Assembly (NCBI RefSeq): GCF_008831285.2
Contig: NC_045149.1
Coordinates: 13,666,629-13,730,628 of the forward strand
From: Nymphaea colorata
Lineage: Eukaryota; Streptophyta; Magnoliopsida; Nymphaeales; Nymphaeaceae
Length of the DNA stretch: 64,000 bases
Reading direction: 5' to 3'
Shown here: positions 11,835 to 22,770 of the stretch, one piece after another
Position numbering within the stretch: the first letter of the stretch is position 1
Layout of the letters: every line of letters begins with the position of its first letter
The notes under the pieces: model-generated
The model's input: the letters and a program-made list of their open reading frames with translations, nothing else
What the model was told of the DNA's origin: nothing
Databases searched by the model: none
Program-made: the position numbers and the translations under genes

Positions 11835-11986
11835 ATGAAAATGGCTCCTGCACAAGCAGTAGGGAAGTCCAAGCTTAAAAAGGTGAAGAAGACCGTTGTT
11901 CCCAAGGAGGGCAAAATGAAGAAGTTTTTTAATTCCGCATATAAGCATTACCAAAACTCCCTCTCATCCTTCCTACTCATTAAGAG
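11835..11986 (+). pseudogene. Linker histone H1-like 5' exon fragment (unit 1, forward copy)
   Basis: The ATG at 11,835 opens a short lysine-rich frame (MAPAQAVGKSKLKKVKK from the second ATG) that runs to 11,986, where a strong splice donor (GAG/GTAAGTGG) follows. Aligning it to the inverted copy at 12,768-12,925 places a SHPSY-like segment at about 11,958-11,975 but in a different frame. The inverted copy reads SHPSYYE, and (S/T)HPxYxEM is the hallmark opening of the histone H1 globular domain. A basic Ala/Pro/Lys tail before it also fits H1. The globular domain itself is not present. The H1 call is therefore tentative, and the frame shift suggests a relic. Confidence 0.4.
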
Positions 11987-12640
11987 GTAAGTGGATTCCA
12001 ACCTCCAATTTCGAATAATTTCATTGAATGTAGTCTGTTTATGTTTGTCTACCTCTTTTGTCTCTGGTTCATTTCATTGGGCTCTGTTGGTTGACTTGTT
12101 TGTGTTCGTGCACTCTTTTGAGCATTGTTAGAAATATCATTCTTGGGAAATTTCGGTCAGGTTTTTCTTGGTTATTTGTTGGCAAATTAAGTTGTTCTTA
12201 TCGGGAAAATCTCAACAATTTTTTTTTAAATTCAAAAACAATAAAAATAAAAACCTTAAAAAATTCAAAAACTAAAAAAAATTATAACCTTGAATACGAT
12301 AAATTTGAAAGATTTTTGTTTTTGGTTTTATTCGATTTTCCCGTAACGATTGTGAGATTTTTGAAAATATCATGGTATATGTGACAAGTATCTAATATCT
12401 TGTTTTACATTTGTTTTACTGTTTTTCGTCAGTTTTAAGGGCCCATTTCTTCGAATCGCACAAAATAAACCTTTTAATACTAAAAAATGAGGAAGATAAG
12501 TTCAAATAAGTTGATTTAAAGAGAAAAGCGGGCAAAAAGATGAACAAATTAAAAACTGGAAGAACAAGTTGAAGCAGAAAAATGGGTCCCTAAAGCCGAC
12601 ATGATAGAGAAACAAATGTAAAGCAAGCGATTGGCATCTC
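11987..12640. other. Intron-like sequence and spacer between the inverted H1-like copies
   Basis: The first 130 bases after the donor (to about 12,115) are matched in inverted form at 12,640-12,768, so the inverted repeat extends past the exon. The middle (12,116-12,640) is AT-rich and shows no second exon or acceptor that I can support. Confidence 0.5.
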
Positions 12641-12767
12641 AAGGGGCTACCACAAATGCAAACAAATCAACAGTACCGAATAACATGAACCACAGACAAA
12701 CGAGGTAGGCAAAGATAATGACAAACTACATGCAATGAAATGATTCGAAACTAAAGATTGGGATCTG

Positions 12768-12925
12768 CCTCATAGTAGGATGGGTGAGATGGAGGAACTT
12801 TGGAGCCCCTAGATGCAGAAGCCTTCTACAACTTGGTCTCCTCAGTTGTGGTGGGCTTCTTCACCTTCCCAACCATGGATTTCTCCACTGCTTGCTTGTG
12901 CAGGAGCAGGATTGGCAGCAGGAGG
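12768..12925 (-). pseudogene. Linker histone H1-like fragment (unit 1, inverted copy)
   Basis: The minus strand carries GCTCCTGCACAAGC, as in the forward exon, followed by EKSMVGKVKKPTTTEETKL, a stop (TAG), then KASASRGSKVPPSHPSYYE. A 4-base insertion (AAGC repeated) shifts the frame after PAPAQA. SHPSYYE resembles the start of the H1 globular domain, and Lys/Pro/Ala-rich sequence before it fits the H1 tail. With one stop and one shift it is a pseudogene fragment. The rest of an H1 globular domain (AI..LKE, KKLV) is not found downstream. Confidence 0.4.
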
Positions 12926-13165
12926 GATGACAACAGAAAAAATGAAGTTGGACTTAAAGAGCAGATCTTTTTTTCCTGAATCCAGTCTGCATGTAAAGAA
13001 AGTTTGTCTCTGTTTGATGTGCATGAATGAGAAAAGTTTGCGAAGGTAACATGCGATAGAGCATAGTCATATGGAGGACTACAGAAGCATATATTATATA
13101 CATATTGAAGTTGTTCATGACATGTAGCTATACATATTATATACATGTATAAACATCGTAGTGTA

Positions 13166-13700
13166 GATGTACAGATCTCAAGTGTGCATAGCGATCATTA
13201 CTGATACAGAATCCTTCCAAAGAAACCTAGGAAAATATGATTTCTGCTTTTACCTTTCACATGATTCCAGCAGTCCAGTTTCTCTATTGTGTATCCACAG
13301 GCAAAGCAATTCTTCATTTGTTCCTTTTCCAAATCCACCATTCTTTCAGTTATCTATCTATCTGGGTCCTGCTTGGACTCCTGGTATTGCTCTTATGTCA
13401 TGAAAGTATGAGATTCTATGTGGCACTTGGTGCATATTTTACTGAACATGCTCCATATAGAATTTCATCCTTTCATGATGTGTGAGCAATACAAAGAGTC
13501 CAAGGAGGACCCAGATAGAACACTGAAAGCATGGCAGGAAGGAGAAACATATGAAGCACTGCGTAGCCTGTGGATACACAATAGAGAAGGTGGATAGATG
13601 TAATCATGTGGAATGCAAATGCGGAAATCACATCTCTTGGGTTTGTTTGGAAGGATTCACTAGCAGTGATGATTGCCAGGCATACTTGAGATCTGCACAT
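13166..13700. repeat. Long hairpin, arms 13,166-13,417 and 13,459-13,700
   Basis: The arms are imperfect inverted copies of each other: GATGTACAGATCTCAAGT at the left end pairs with ACTTGAGATCTGCACATC at the right end, and CTCTATTGTGTATCCACAGG occurs in both arms. The loop is about 40 bases. ORFs on both strands translate to similar peptides only because the arms are related. The whole hairpin is kept in unit 2 (19,043-19,578). Confidence 0.85.
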
Positions 13701-14147
13701 CCTGCAGGATGATGTTTATGCATGTGTATATTATGGCCAAGTTTAATATGTATAAAATATTTGCTTTTTCCTTCCTTCATATGGTTGCATACTATCTGCA
13801 TGTTACCTTTCCTATGTTGTTCAGTTTTATACTTGTCCCGAATGATCTCGTGGTTCATTAGCCTAGTGCGTTTTGGTGAATGCGGATGTTGGAATTATGC
13901 ATAGAAAGTATATTTAGGATACGACAATTTGGGGATTGCCCCACAAGAACTTTTTTTATTGCATATGAAGTATTGCTAGGATTCGTCAATTTAGGGGTTG
14001 CCACACATTTTTTTCTCTAGTTACATGCTATTTTGCATGTTGTTTTTGGTTGTTGGCATTATTTTTGTGTATAATATATAATTGACGTTGTACATCCAGA
14101 AACTTGCACTTCTATGCCTCGGTTGGCTTCACCTTGCTTCATAGGTT

Positions 14148-14315
14148 TCACTTTGCCTCATTGCATCTAACAACCTTGCCTGTGCTGCACTTGGATATGT
14201 TGTTGCCTGGAGGCAGCGGGAATGAGGGGTTCTTTGGATCTTCTTTTGGTGATAGATCCTTATCTGCCAAGGCCAATATCAGCAATGACAAGTTGTTTGT
14301 AGATTGCCACTGCAT
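14148..14315 (-). CDS. 55-codon ORF, possible small secreted peptide (unit 1)
   Basis: The ATG at 14,315 begins MQWQSTNNLSLLILALA, a hydrophobic start that could be a signal peptide, followed by about 38 mostly polar residues with two cysteines. A TATA-like CTATATAG lies at about 14,379-14,386, some 65 bases upstream. The frame is kept intact in unit 2 with one amino-acid change (D to G after the hydrophobic stretch). No family is recognised. It sits where expansin exon 1 lies in copies 3 and 4, so it may simply be open by chance. Confidence 0.25.
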   Translation of the reverse strand: MQWQSTNNLSLLILALADKDLSPKEDPKNPSFPLPPGNNISKCSTGKVVRCNEAK

Positions 14316-14965
14316 GGGGGAGGAGGCAGGGGGATAGAGTAATGTGTACGCATACAATAGGAAGAAGGTCATGTCGATCTATATAGACAAAGTTGAGACA
14401 CTGCACGCTGCAACTCTTGTCAGCCAATATGGATATTGGTGTTACTCGAAACAATGGAGGTTAAATTTCCTTGCATTGTCAAATAATTTTATGAGGAGTG
14501 ATGGGTGGCCAGCTAGCTGGATTATATTTACGGTGATATCAGATGCTAAATCAATAACTTTCTAAATGGTTATATTTAAACATAAATGCATATAAACGTA
14601 CTTTCCTAATTTTTTTTCCTTGTAATCTTTAGTTTCCCAGCTTATATTTCACCTAGTTAATTGGAGATATCGTTCCTTGATTTTCCAACAGAGTTTGATT
14701 GAGAACAGGAGACAAAGGAGAGATTACTAGTGTCGAGGAGAGAAAGTTGGATAATTTCCTTTTCCTTTCAATTTTAAAATTATAGGGTTCTAACTTCCAA
14801 ATTAACTTTTAGAAATTTCTATTATATTCCACCTTATTTGCTATTTTTTATGGCAACATTTTTATTTTAGATTTTTCAGCTATGGAACCTTTAGCACATT
14901 AGGACACATCCATTCTTTCGTCAACCCATACAGTCAGCCTGAGGGGTGTTTGGTAATAGTGTTTG
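14290..14965 (-). repeat. Expansin-type upstream region, copy 1
   Basis: This stretch aligns with the sequence upstream of beta-expansin exon 1 at 28,590-29,250, with shared blocks such as ACTTTCCTA, GTAATCTTTAG, CACCTAGTTAA, GAGTTTGATTG and CTTATTTGCTATTT. Orientation implies transcription on the minus strand. The expansin exon itself is not found below it. Confidence 0.65.
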
Positions 14966-15253
14966 TACTTCAAAAATGAGTACGATCATGAAACACTACA
15001 TTCCAAGGCACACAACTTCTTGCTATCGAACATCCCATAAGGGCATCTTCTTGAAGCCCCCAGATGCTAGAGGTGTCATTAGTTTATCGTGATTAAATTT
15101 TTCTGGACAGGATTCATCTAACTGAAAGTTCACAATGAAGCTTCTTGAAACTTAATAACCCATTCGAGAATTTCTTTAGTTCTAGTCACAATGTCATTAG
15201 AGTGAACGAATCATCTGTTTCTTGAAATTTCACTTTCGATACAAAAAAACCTG

Positions 15254-15897
15254 AAAGTCTCAGTTAATATTGTGTTTGAATGCGGAGGTCTAACTGTGGT
15301 GTCATTTTTTTACCTCAAATTTTCATGAAATCGACACTGGAAAATTACATGATGTGGGAAATAATATCACTTGCCATGTTTAAACCGTCCCTGTGAAAGT
15401 CTTTTCAACTACAAAAGAATTATACATTGGCTTAAGTATATAGATGAGGGAGTGTTTGATGAGGCCAGAATTATGGAATTCTACAATTAAAATTCTCATT
15501 TTTGATGAAATTGGAATTGTGTTACAAAACAAAGACTTTTGAAAAATCAAAATTACAGAATTGTGATTTTAGTTAATCTTTTACCAAACAAATTATTTTT
15601 AATTCTGGAATAAAAAAATTCTAGACAATCAAATATAATGGGATATGAGAACTGGATTTTTCATTTGAATTATAGTTTTAGGTGAAATTTTGTTTGTAGA
15701 ATTTTAATTCTAAAATCAAAATTCAAGGCCATCAAACTCCTCCTTACTGTGTTTCTCATTTACACAGAATTATGCTCCTGCCCATGGCGATCCTTCTCCT
15801 CTATTACACATAAGAAGTTGCAAAGGATGTAGTCACTTATGTTTTCTGCTACACTTTTCGCAAGTAAAATTCCTGGCTTTTGAGGATTATACTGAGA
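15254..15897. other. Spacer between tandem units
   Basis: Sequence not shared between the units. It contains the MITE at 15,454-15,737 and no recognisable gene. Confidence 0.6.
15454..15737. mobile_element. MITE, about 284 bp, GTTTGATG ends
   Basis: It starts GTTTGATGAGGCCAGAATT and ends AAATTCAAGGCCATCAAAC, so the ends are inverted copies. The interior is rich in AATTCT and AATTTTAATTC. A relative lies at 41,787-42,109. No coding capacity. The target duplication is not clear. Confidence 0.65.
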
Positions 15898-17400
15898 AGT
15901 ATTCTGTACAGAGTTAGAAAGACTTGTGAGTGGAGTAACTTCTGAAAAGGAAAAGAATTTAGTTTGTTATTGTTCTTTATAAACTGTAAAAGAAATTACA
16001 GATTGGGTGCTGGTGTAACGAGAACGTTGATCTCACCTTATTTTACTTTTACTGTTATTCATCTTTGCTGTTGTTTATTAGGTTTGGTTTTTTTTCTCTT
16101 GTTCGTCTCCATCTTGTAAAATTTATTAGTTATTTGGATGTTCTGAATTAACTGATCATTGAGGTCTTACATAGTCACTAAAAACACGTTCTTTTTGAAA
16201 AAAATTTGTATAATAAGTTGCCGTTTAAAACTTTTAGAAAAACTCCAATTTTTTTTTAAAAAATGCCAAAAGAAAAAAATTCGTTTGTTCTTGTTTTCTC
16301 ACATTTTCCCCATTTTTTTATCATTTTAAGCGTTTTTCATATTCTTTTAATACCACACTGCTTGTTTTCATTTTCTAATTTTTATTTGTTGCTTATTTAC
16401 TTATTTTTTTTATGTTTATATTATTAGCTTTTCATTTATTTTCCCAATTTTTTAGTATTTTTATATTCATTTTCAAAATTACTATATTTTTCCTTTTTTT
16501 TAAAGCTCGATGCATTATACCTGGAGAAAAATCTTGCCATTTATGTGATGAGGAGAAAAAGGGCTCTACCTGAACAAATCATAAACAAGGATTATCAACA
16601 AAACTTTAGTGGATTATGCAAAGTGTTGACACAAGGGCATAGATTCCTTTGCCTTCAGCTAATGCAGGCTTCTGTTGCAATCTCCTCGTCTTTCCAGTCC
16701 TCAAGAACGCATCAAAATTTTTATGTTCCTTTTCTCTTGTGTTTTTTTATTCTTTTCTACCATTCTTGAATTCAGAATGCCTTTCAGTTCTATTACATTG
16801 TCGGGAGAGAGAAAGAAAGCCAGAGGTCCTTAATATGACCATTATTTTAGCTGAGGCATTTATTTTTTCAGTTGTACACATTTGGTTTAATACTTCGGTA
16901 CCAATTGTATAGGCCCAAAAACCAATATAGCAGTGATAAAAATCACCGGTATACATCGCTCGATTGACCGATATTTTACCATTGGTATGTGCATTTATAT
17001 TAGCTATGCCAGCCATTCAAACAAACCATATAAATGTTCACCGCAGCAACGCCGCATTCACCGCCAAAAGATTACTTGCAAAACCGAATGAAGTAACCAA
17101 CTAAACCACTGAATCAAATTTGGTTTGCAAAGGTTGTGTTGACAAAAGGTTGTATAGCACACACAAACATCTACACATAGTCCAGACATTATAATAGCGC
17201 CTAACAATGTATGGACTATTATGAAAATGACTGATTGGTATCACCTATTGCATTATAAAGAGCTATTCCAGTTATCAAGTAGAACTTCATGTAGGTTAGG
17301 TTTAGGACTCAGTCCCCCAAGATAAAGGTGCAGAAATTCCATATAGTTGGCATAGTTTGTGGGGTTCATCTAGCTTAGCAATTTGTATGCACTATTGTGA

Positions 17401-17418
17401 TTCTCTCTCTCTCTCTTT

Positions 17419-17456
<38 letters not shown>

Positions 17457-17460
17457 GATA
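17401..17460. repeat. CT/CA/TA microsatellite
   Basis: CT run, then about 8 CA repeats, then about 11 TA repeats. It is the counterpart of 11,535-11,587 with a different repeat make-up. Confidence 0.9.
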
Positions 17461-17709
17461 ATGGACTTTTTCGTTGAAAATTGTGGACTTTTTTCCACGT
17501 CAATCAAACAATACTAAGCTTTTGCTCGAACTTGGATTGCATTTGGCAAAAAAAAATAAAAATTCCGACCCCCCTGGGTCGAACTTTTCTCCTTGAAAAA
17601 TTTTCAGCTTATTTGCTTTCTTCTCAATCAACTATTCATTAGGGTTACGCCTCCTTATTACTAGTTCCTTCTCTCTGATTTACTATCCCTGTTTTCAGCA
17701 ACATTCTCG

Positions 17710-17860
17710 ATGAAAATGGCTCCTGCACAAGCAGTTGGGAAGTCCAAGCTTAAGAAGGTGAAGAAGACCGTTGTCCCAAGGAGGGCAAAATGAAGAAGTT
17801 TTTTAATTCCGCATATAAGCATTACCAAAACTCCCTCTCATCCTTCCTACTCATTAAGAG
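17710..17860 (+). pseudogene. Linker histone H1-like 5' exon fragment (unit 2, forward copy)
   Basis: Counterpart of 11,835-11,986. The ATG at 17,710 and the splice donor (GAG/GTAAGTGG after 17,860) are kept, but one base is missing near 17,776 (GTTGTCCCAAGG against GTTGTTCCCAAGG in unit 1). The frame therefore shifts after KKVKKTVV. Same tentative H1 reasoning as for unit 1. Confidence 0.4.
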
Positions 17861-18644
17861 GTAAGTGGATTCCAACCTCCAATTTCGAATAATTTCATTG
17901 AATGTAGTCTGTTTATGTTTGTCTACCTCTTTTGTCTGTGATTCATTTCATTGGGCTCTGTTGGTTGACTTGTTTGTGTTCATGTACTCTTTTGAGCATT
18001 GTTAGAAATATCATTCTTGGGAAATTTCGGTGAGGTTTTTCTTGGTGATTTGTAGGCAAATTAAGTTGTACTTATCGGGAAAATCTCAACAATTTTTTTT
18101 TTAAGTTCAAAAGCAATAAAAATAAAAAACCTTAAAAAAATTCAAAAACTAAAAAAAATTATAACCTTGAATACGATAAATTTGAAAGATTTTTGTTTTG
18201 GGTTTTATTCGATTTTCCCGTAACTATTGTGAGATTTTTGAAAATATCATGGTATATGTGACAAGTATCTAATATCTTGTTTTACATTTGTTTTACTGTT
18301 TTTTGTCAGTTTTTGGGGGCCATTTCTTCTAATCGCACAAAATAAACCTTTTAATACTAAAAAACGAGGAAGATAAGTTCAAATAAGTTGATTTAAAGAG
18401 AAAAGCGGGCAAAAAGATGAACAAATTAAAAACTGGAAGAACAAGTTGAAGCAGAAAAATGGGTCCCTAAAGCTGACATGATAGAGAAACAAATGTAAAG
18501 CAAGCGTTTGGCATCTCAAGGGGCTACCACAAATGCAAACAAATCAACAGTACCGAATAACATGAACCACAGATAAACGAGGTAGGCTAAGATAATGACA
18601 AACTACATCCAATGAAATGATTCGAAACTAAATATTGTGATCTG

Positions 18645-18803
18645 CCTCATAGTAGGATGGGTGAGATGGAGGAACTTTAGAGCCCCCAGATGCAGAAGCC
18701 TTCTACAACTTGGTCTCCTTAGTTGTGGTGGGCTTCTTCACCTTCCCAACCATGGATTTCTCCACTGCTTGACTGTGCAGGAGCAGGATTGGCAGCAGGA
18801 GGG
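18645..18803 (-). pseudogene. Linker histone H1-like fragment (unit 2, inverted copy)
   Basis: Counterpart of 12,768-12,925 on the minus strand. It keeps the 4-base insertion (with one substitution), the basic stretch GKVKKPTTT and the SHPSYYE-like segment. It forms an inverted repeat with the forward fragment at 17,710. Confidence 0.4.
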
Positions 18804-19042
18804 ATGACAACAGAAAAAAATGAAGTTGGACTTAAAGAGCAGATCTTTTTTTCCTGAATCCAGTCTGCATGTAAAGAAAGTTTGTCTCTGTTTGATGTGC
18901 ATGCATGAGAAAAGTTTGCGAAGGTAACATGCGATAGAGCATAGTCATACGGAGGACTAAAGAAGCATATATTATATACATATTGAAGTTGTTCATGACA
19001 TGTAGCTATACATATTAGATACATGTATAAACATCGTAGTGT

Positions 19043-19578
19043 AGATGTACAGATCTCAAGTGCGCATAGCGATCATCACTGATAGAGAATCCTTCCAAAC
19101 AAACCTAGGAAAATATGATTTCTGCTTTTACCTTCCACATGATTCCAGCTGTCCACTTTCTCTATTGTGTATCCACAGGCAAAGCAATTCTTCGTATGTT
19201 CCTTTTCCAAATCCACCATTCTTTCAGTTATCTATCTATCTGGGTCCTGCTTGGACTCCTGGTATTGCTCTTATGTCATGAAAATATGAGATTCTATGTG
19301 GCACTTGGTGCATATTTTACTGAACATGCTCCATATAGAATTTCATCCTTTCATGATGTGTGAGCAATACAAAGAGTCCAAGGAGGACCCAGATAGAACA
19401 CTGAAAGCATGGCAGGAAGGAGAAACATGTGAAGCACTGCGTAGCCTGTGGATACACAATAGAGAAGGTGGATAGATGTAATCATGTGGAATGCAAATGC
19501 GGAAATCACATCTCTTGGGTTTGTTTGGAAGGATTCACCAGCAGTGATGATTGCTAGGCATACTTGAGATCTGCACAT
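19043..19578. repeat. Long hairpin (unit 2)
   Basis: Same arms and loop as 13,166-13,700, with few substitutions. Both arms survive without large indels. Confidence 0.85.
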
Positions 19579-20001
19579 CCTGCAGGATGATGTTTATGCA
19601 TGTGTATAATATGACCAAGTTTAATATGTATAAAATATTTGCTTCTTCCTTCCTTCATATGGTTGCATACTATCTGCATGTTACCTTTCCTATGTTGTTA
19701 AGTTTTATACTTGTCCCGAATGATCTCATGGATCATTAGCCTAGTGCGTTTTGGTGAATGCGGATGTTGGAAGTATGCATAGAAAGTATATTTAGGATAA
19801 GACAATTTGGGGATTGCCCCACAAGAACTTTTTTTATTGAATATGAAGTATTGCTAGGATTGGTCAATTTAGGGGTTGCCACACATTTTTTTCTCTAGTT
19901 ACGTGCTACTTTGCATGTTGTTTTCGGTTTTTGGCATTATTTTTGTGTATAATATATAATTGACGTTGTTCATCCAGAAACTTACACTTGCTTCATAGGT
20001 T

Positions 20002-20169
20002 TCACTTTGCCTCATTGCATCTAACAACCTTGCCTGTGCTGCACTTGGAGATGTTGTTGCCTGGAGGCAGCGGGAATGAGGGGTTCTTTGGATCTTCTTT
20101 TGGTGATAGATCCTTACCTGCCAAGGCCAATATCAGCAATGACAAGTTGTTTGTAGATTGCCACTGCAT
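20002..20169 (-). CDS. 55-codon ORF, possible small secreted peptide (unit 2)
   Basis: Same frame and length as 14,148-14,315, with the hydrophobic start MQWQSTNNLSLLILALA followed by GKDLSPKEDPKN. Preservation in both units may reflect recent duplication rather than selection. Function unknown. Confidence 0.25.
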   Translation of the reverse strand: MQWQSTNNLSLLILALAGKDLSPKEDPKNPSFPLPPGNNISKCSTGKVVRCNEAK

Positions 20170-20825
20170 GGGGGAGGAGGCAGGGGGATAGAGTAATGTG
20201 TACACATACAATAGGAAGAAGGTCATGTCGATCTATATAGACAAAGTTGAGACACGCTGCAACTCTTGTCAACCAATATGGATATTGGTGTTACTCAAAA
20301 CAATGGAGGTTAAATTTCCTTGCATTGTCAAATAATTTTATGAGGAGTGATGGGTGGCCAGCTAGCTGGATTATATTTACGGTGATATCAGATGCTAAAT
20401 CAATAACTTTCTAAATGGTTATATTTAAACATAAATGCATATAAACGTACTTTCCTAATTTTTTTTCCTTGTAATCTTTAGTTTCCCAGCTTATATTTCA
20501 CCTAGTTAATTGGAGATATCGTTCCTTGATTTTCCAACAGAGTTTGATTGAGAACAGGAGACAAAGGAGAGATTACTAGTGTTGAGGAGAGAAAGTTGGA
20601 TAATTTCCTTTTCCTTTCAATTTTAAGATTATAGGGTTCTAACTTCCAAATTAACTTTTAGAAATTTCTATTATATTCCACCTTATTTGCTATTTTTTAT
20701 GGCAACATTTTTATTTTAGATTTTTCAGCTATGGAAACCTTTAGCACATTAGGACACATCCATTCTTTCGTCAACCCATACAGTCAGCCTGAGGGGTGTT
20801 TGGTAATAGTGTTTGTACTTCAAAA
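20145..20825 (-). repeat. Expansin-type upstream region, copy 2
   Basis: Nearly identical to copy 1 (14,290-14,965) and alignable to copies 3 and 4 upstream of expansin exon 1. Confidence 0.65.
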
Positions 20826-21103
20826 ATGAGTACATTCATGAAACACTACATTCCAAGGCACACAACTTCTTGCTATCGAACATCCCATAAGGGCATCTTT
20901 TTGAAGCCCCCAGATGCTAGAGGTGTCATTAGTTTATGGTGAATAAATTTTTCTGGACAGGATTCATCTAACTGAAAGTTCACAATGAAGCTTCTTGAAA
21001 CTTAATAAACCATTCGAGAATTTCTTTATTTCTAGTCACAATGTCATTAGAGTGAACGAATCATCTGTTTTTTGAAATTTCACTTTCGATACAAAAAATC
21101 CTG

Positions 21104-22369
21104 GTTGCAATACATCATGGTTGCAATCAATAGACATCTTTCATTGTTCCAACCACGAAATAGACAAAAGAATAACAAAACTAAATTATGTTTCTATTGT
21201 ATGCAATTATAGAACCGACCACCTTCTTTTATGTGTAGTCGTAGAAGGAGAGAAGTCATCGCAACTACTTTTCCATGTGTTCAACAGCATATAGTAGGAA
21301 AGGTATCACAACTTTCACCTGAGGGACTTGCAATACCAACCATCAAACACATTCCAAAATAAAAAAGCTAACCTAGCTTGGTTGTTAATGCTATCAGAAT
21401 TGGCCTGAGCCAACTCATTCAAATCGAATCAGTGGCTTAACCAAACCAATCTGATTCCATGTGTCACGTTTCAACCAGTTTTCAACTAATAATTTTTCAC
21501 ATAAAATTTCATTTATTTTTTAATACTTTGGCTGATTTGCAACCAAATTAATCGCTTGAATGACAAATCAGAGAAGCCTCGCCAATTTGATTCCTGATCC
21601 GATTTTTACTGCATTAGTTTAATGAAAGAATGTCTTGAAGACACTCTCCATGACGTTTTATTTAGTAGTTCCAGTCCAGAAAGGATGTTGCCCTCCATTA
21701 TTCTGACAATCCCTTAAGAACATCTTAATTTTTAAGAAGCAAGTACTTAAATCTTTACAATTGTAAGAGGTTTTCAGAACTAGCAAGAGTCTGAATTTCA
21801 TGACTGCAAATTTAGTAAGCAATTATAATAATCCATTTTATTCTATTAGCAGTAAAAAAAATAGAGTTGTTGTTATTTAAATATTAAAATCCTATTTATA
21901 AGTTAAGGGGGGATTTTTAAACTTGTTTCTCTAATTTGATAAAAATTTCACATTTATACAATTAGTTTTATAATGTTTTAAAATAAACAGTGTAAAACTA
22001 ATTTTCGTGAAATTTGAAGTTGCTCTCATGAAAAGTTAACATTTTGCTTGAGAAGTCTCTGTTCCTTGTGTGGCCTTAGGGGGACCTGGGCCATTGGATA
22101 AGTCAAGAAGGGAGCTGTACGCTCGAGATCGCCAAACTTTCAAAGAGTTTTTGAGCAGAGGAAATTTTTGTGTTGTTAATGATCCTAATAACACTGTAAC
22201 TTGGTCTAATGACAGATAGGGCATCGGAAAAGTATATTTCAGGCTCTAATTGCATTTTTGATATGGAAAATGGCATACAACTTTTTGTATGGTCAGCACT
22301 AATGGCATCCAATTGCATAGACTGGGCCTTAGTTAACACTAGCACTGTACAAAAAGCCGAGCCAACTCC
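21104..22369. other. Non-coding, AT-rich
   Basis: No gene, long repeat or element end recognised. Short open frames near 22,036-22,381 lack any known motif. Confidence 0.4.
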
Positions 22370-22770
22370 AACTGAACTCAATCTCGCTCAGCTATGCTTG
22401 ACTCATTTGGGCAAAGCGAGATGAAGCTTAACTGAGTTCTCGAGCTTATAAACCAGTCGAGTTCAAGATACATGAACTCTACTCGATTAAACTTGAGTGA
22501 GCTTGTTTAAACTAGTTTTTTTTTTTGGTAATTTCTAAACTTCAAACTATGGAAAGAGATCAAGTCAAATGGGAAGTTAGTGAATGAGCTTAAATTAGTC
22601 AAGCTCGAGCTGACACTCAGTCTATTGAGTTGGGCATGAAATGGGCTTTTATAGCTCGACATGAGCTCAAGCCGCGCTTGAGCTGAGCAAGATATGAGTT
22701 GAGTCAAGTCGCACTGACCGAGCTTGAGCTCGACTTGGCTTGTGTCAGTGGTGTCGCCACATGGTGGCTG
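22370..22770. repeat. GAGCTC/CTCGAG-rich dispersed repeat
   Basis: Dense in short motifs such as GAGCTTGAGCTCGAC, AGTCAAGCTCGAGC and GACATGAGCTCAAGC on both strands. This pattern is common in decayed plant repeats. No coding content. Confidence 0.5.

Larger units (their letters stand above)
9946..15253. repeat. Tandem duplication unit 1 (about 5.3 kb)
   Basis: From AGTATTCGGTACAGAG at 9,946 to ACTTTCGATACAAAA near 15,253 this sequence is repeated at 15,898-21,103 in the same orientation, with long runs of identity, small indels and scattered substitutions. Unit 1 has about 80 extra bases near 10,117-10,196. The unit contains an inverted pair of H1-like fragments, a hairpin, a 55-codon ORF and an expansin-type upstream region. 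Confidence 0.9.
15898..21103. repeat. Tandem duplication unit 2 (about 5.2 kb)
   Basis: Direct repeat of unit 1 (9,946-15,253). It lacks the 80 bases near 10,117, has a different microsatellite at 17,401-17,460 and a one-base deletion in the H1-like exon. Its right end (about 21,103) is sharp: beyond it the sequence differs from that following unit 1. Confidence 0.9.

Noticed and set aside
13167-13485. Overlapping ORFs with similar peptides on both strands
   Set aside because: They sit in the arms of a hairpin, so similarity of the peptides follows from the inverted repeat; no domain or start context.
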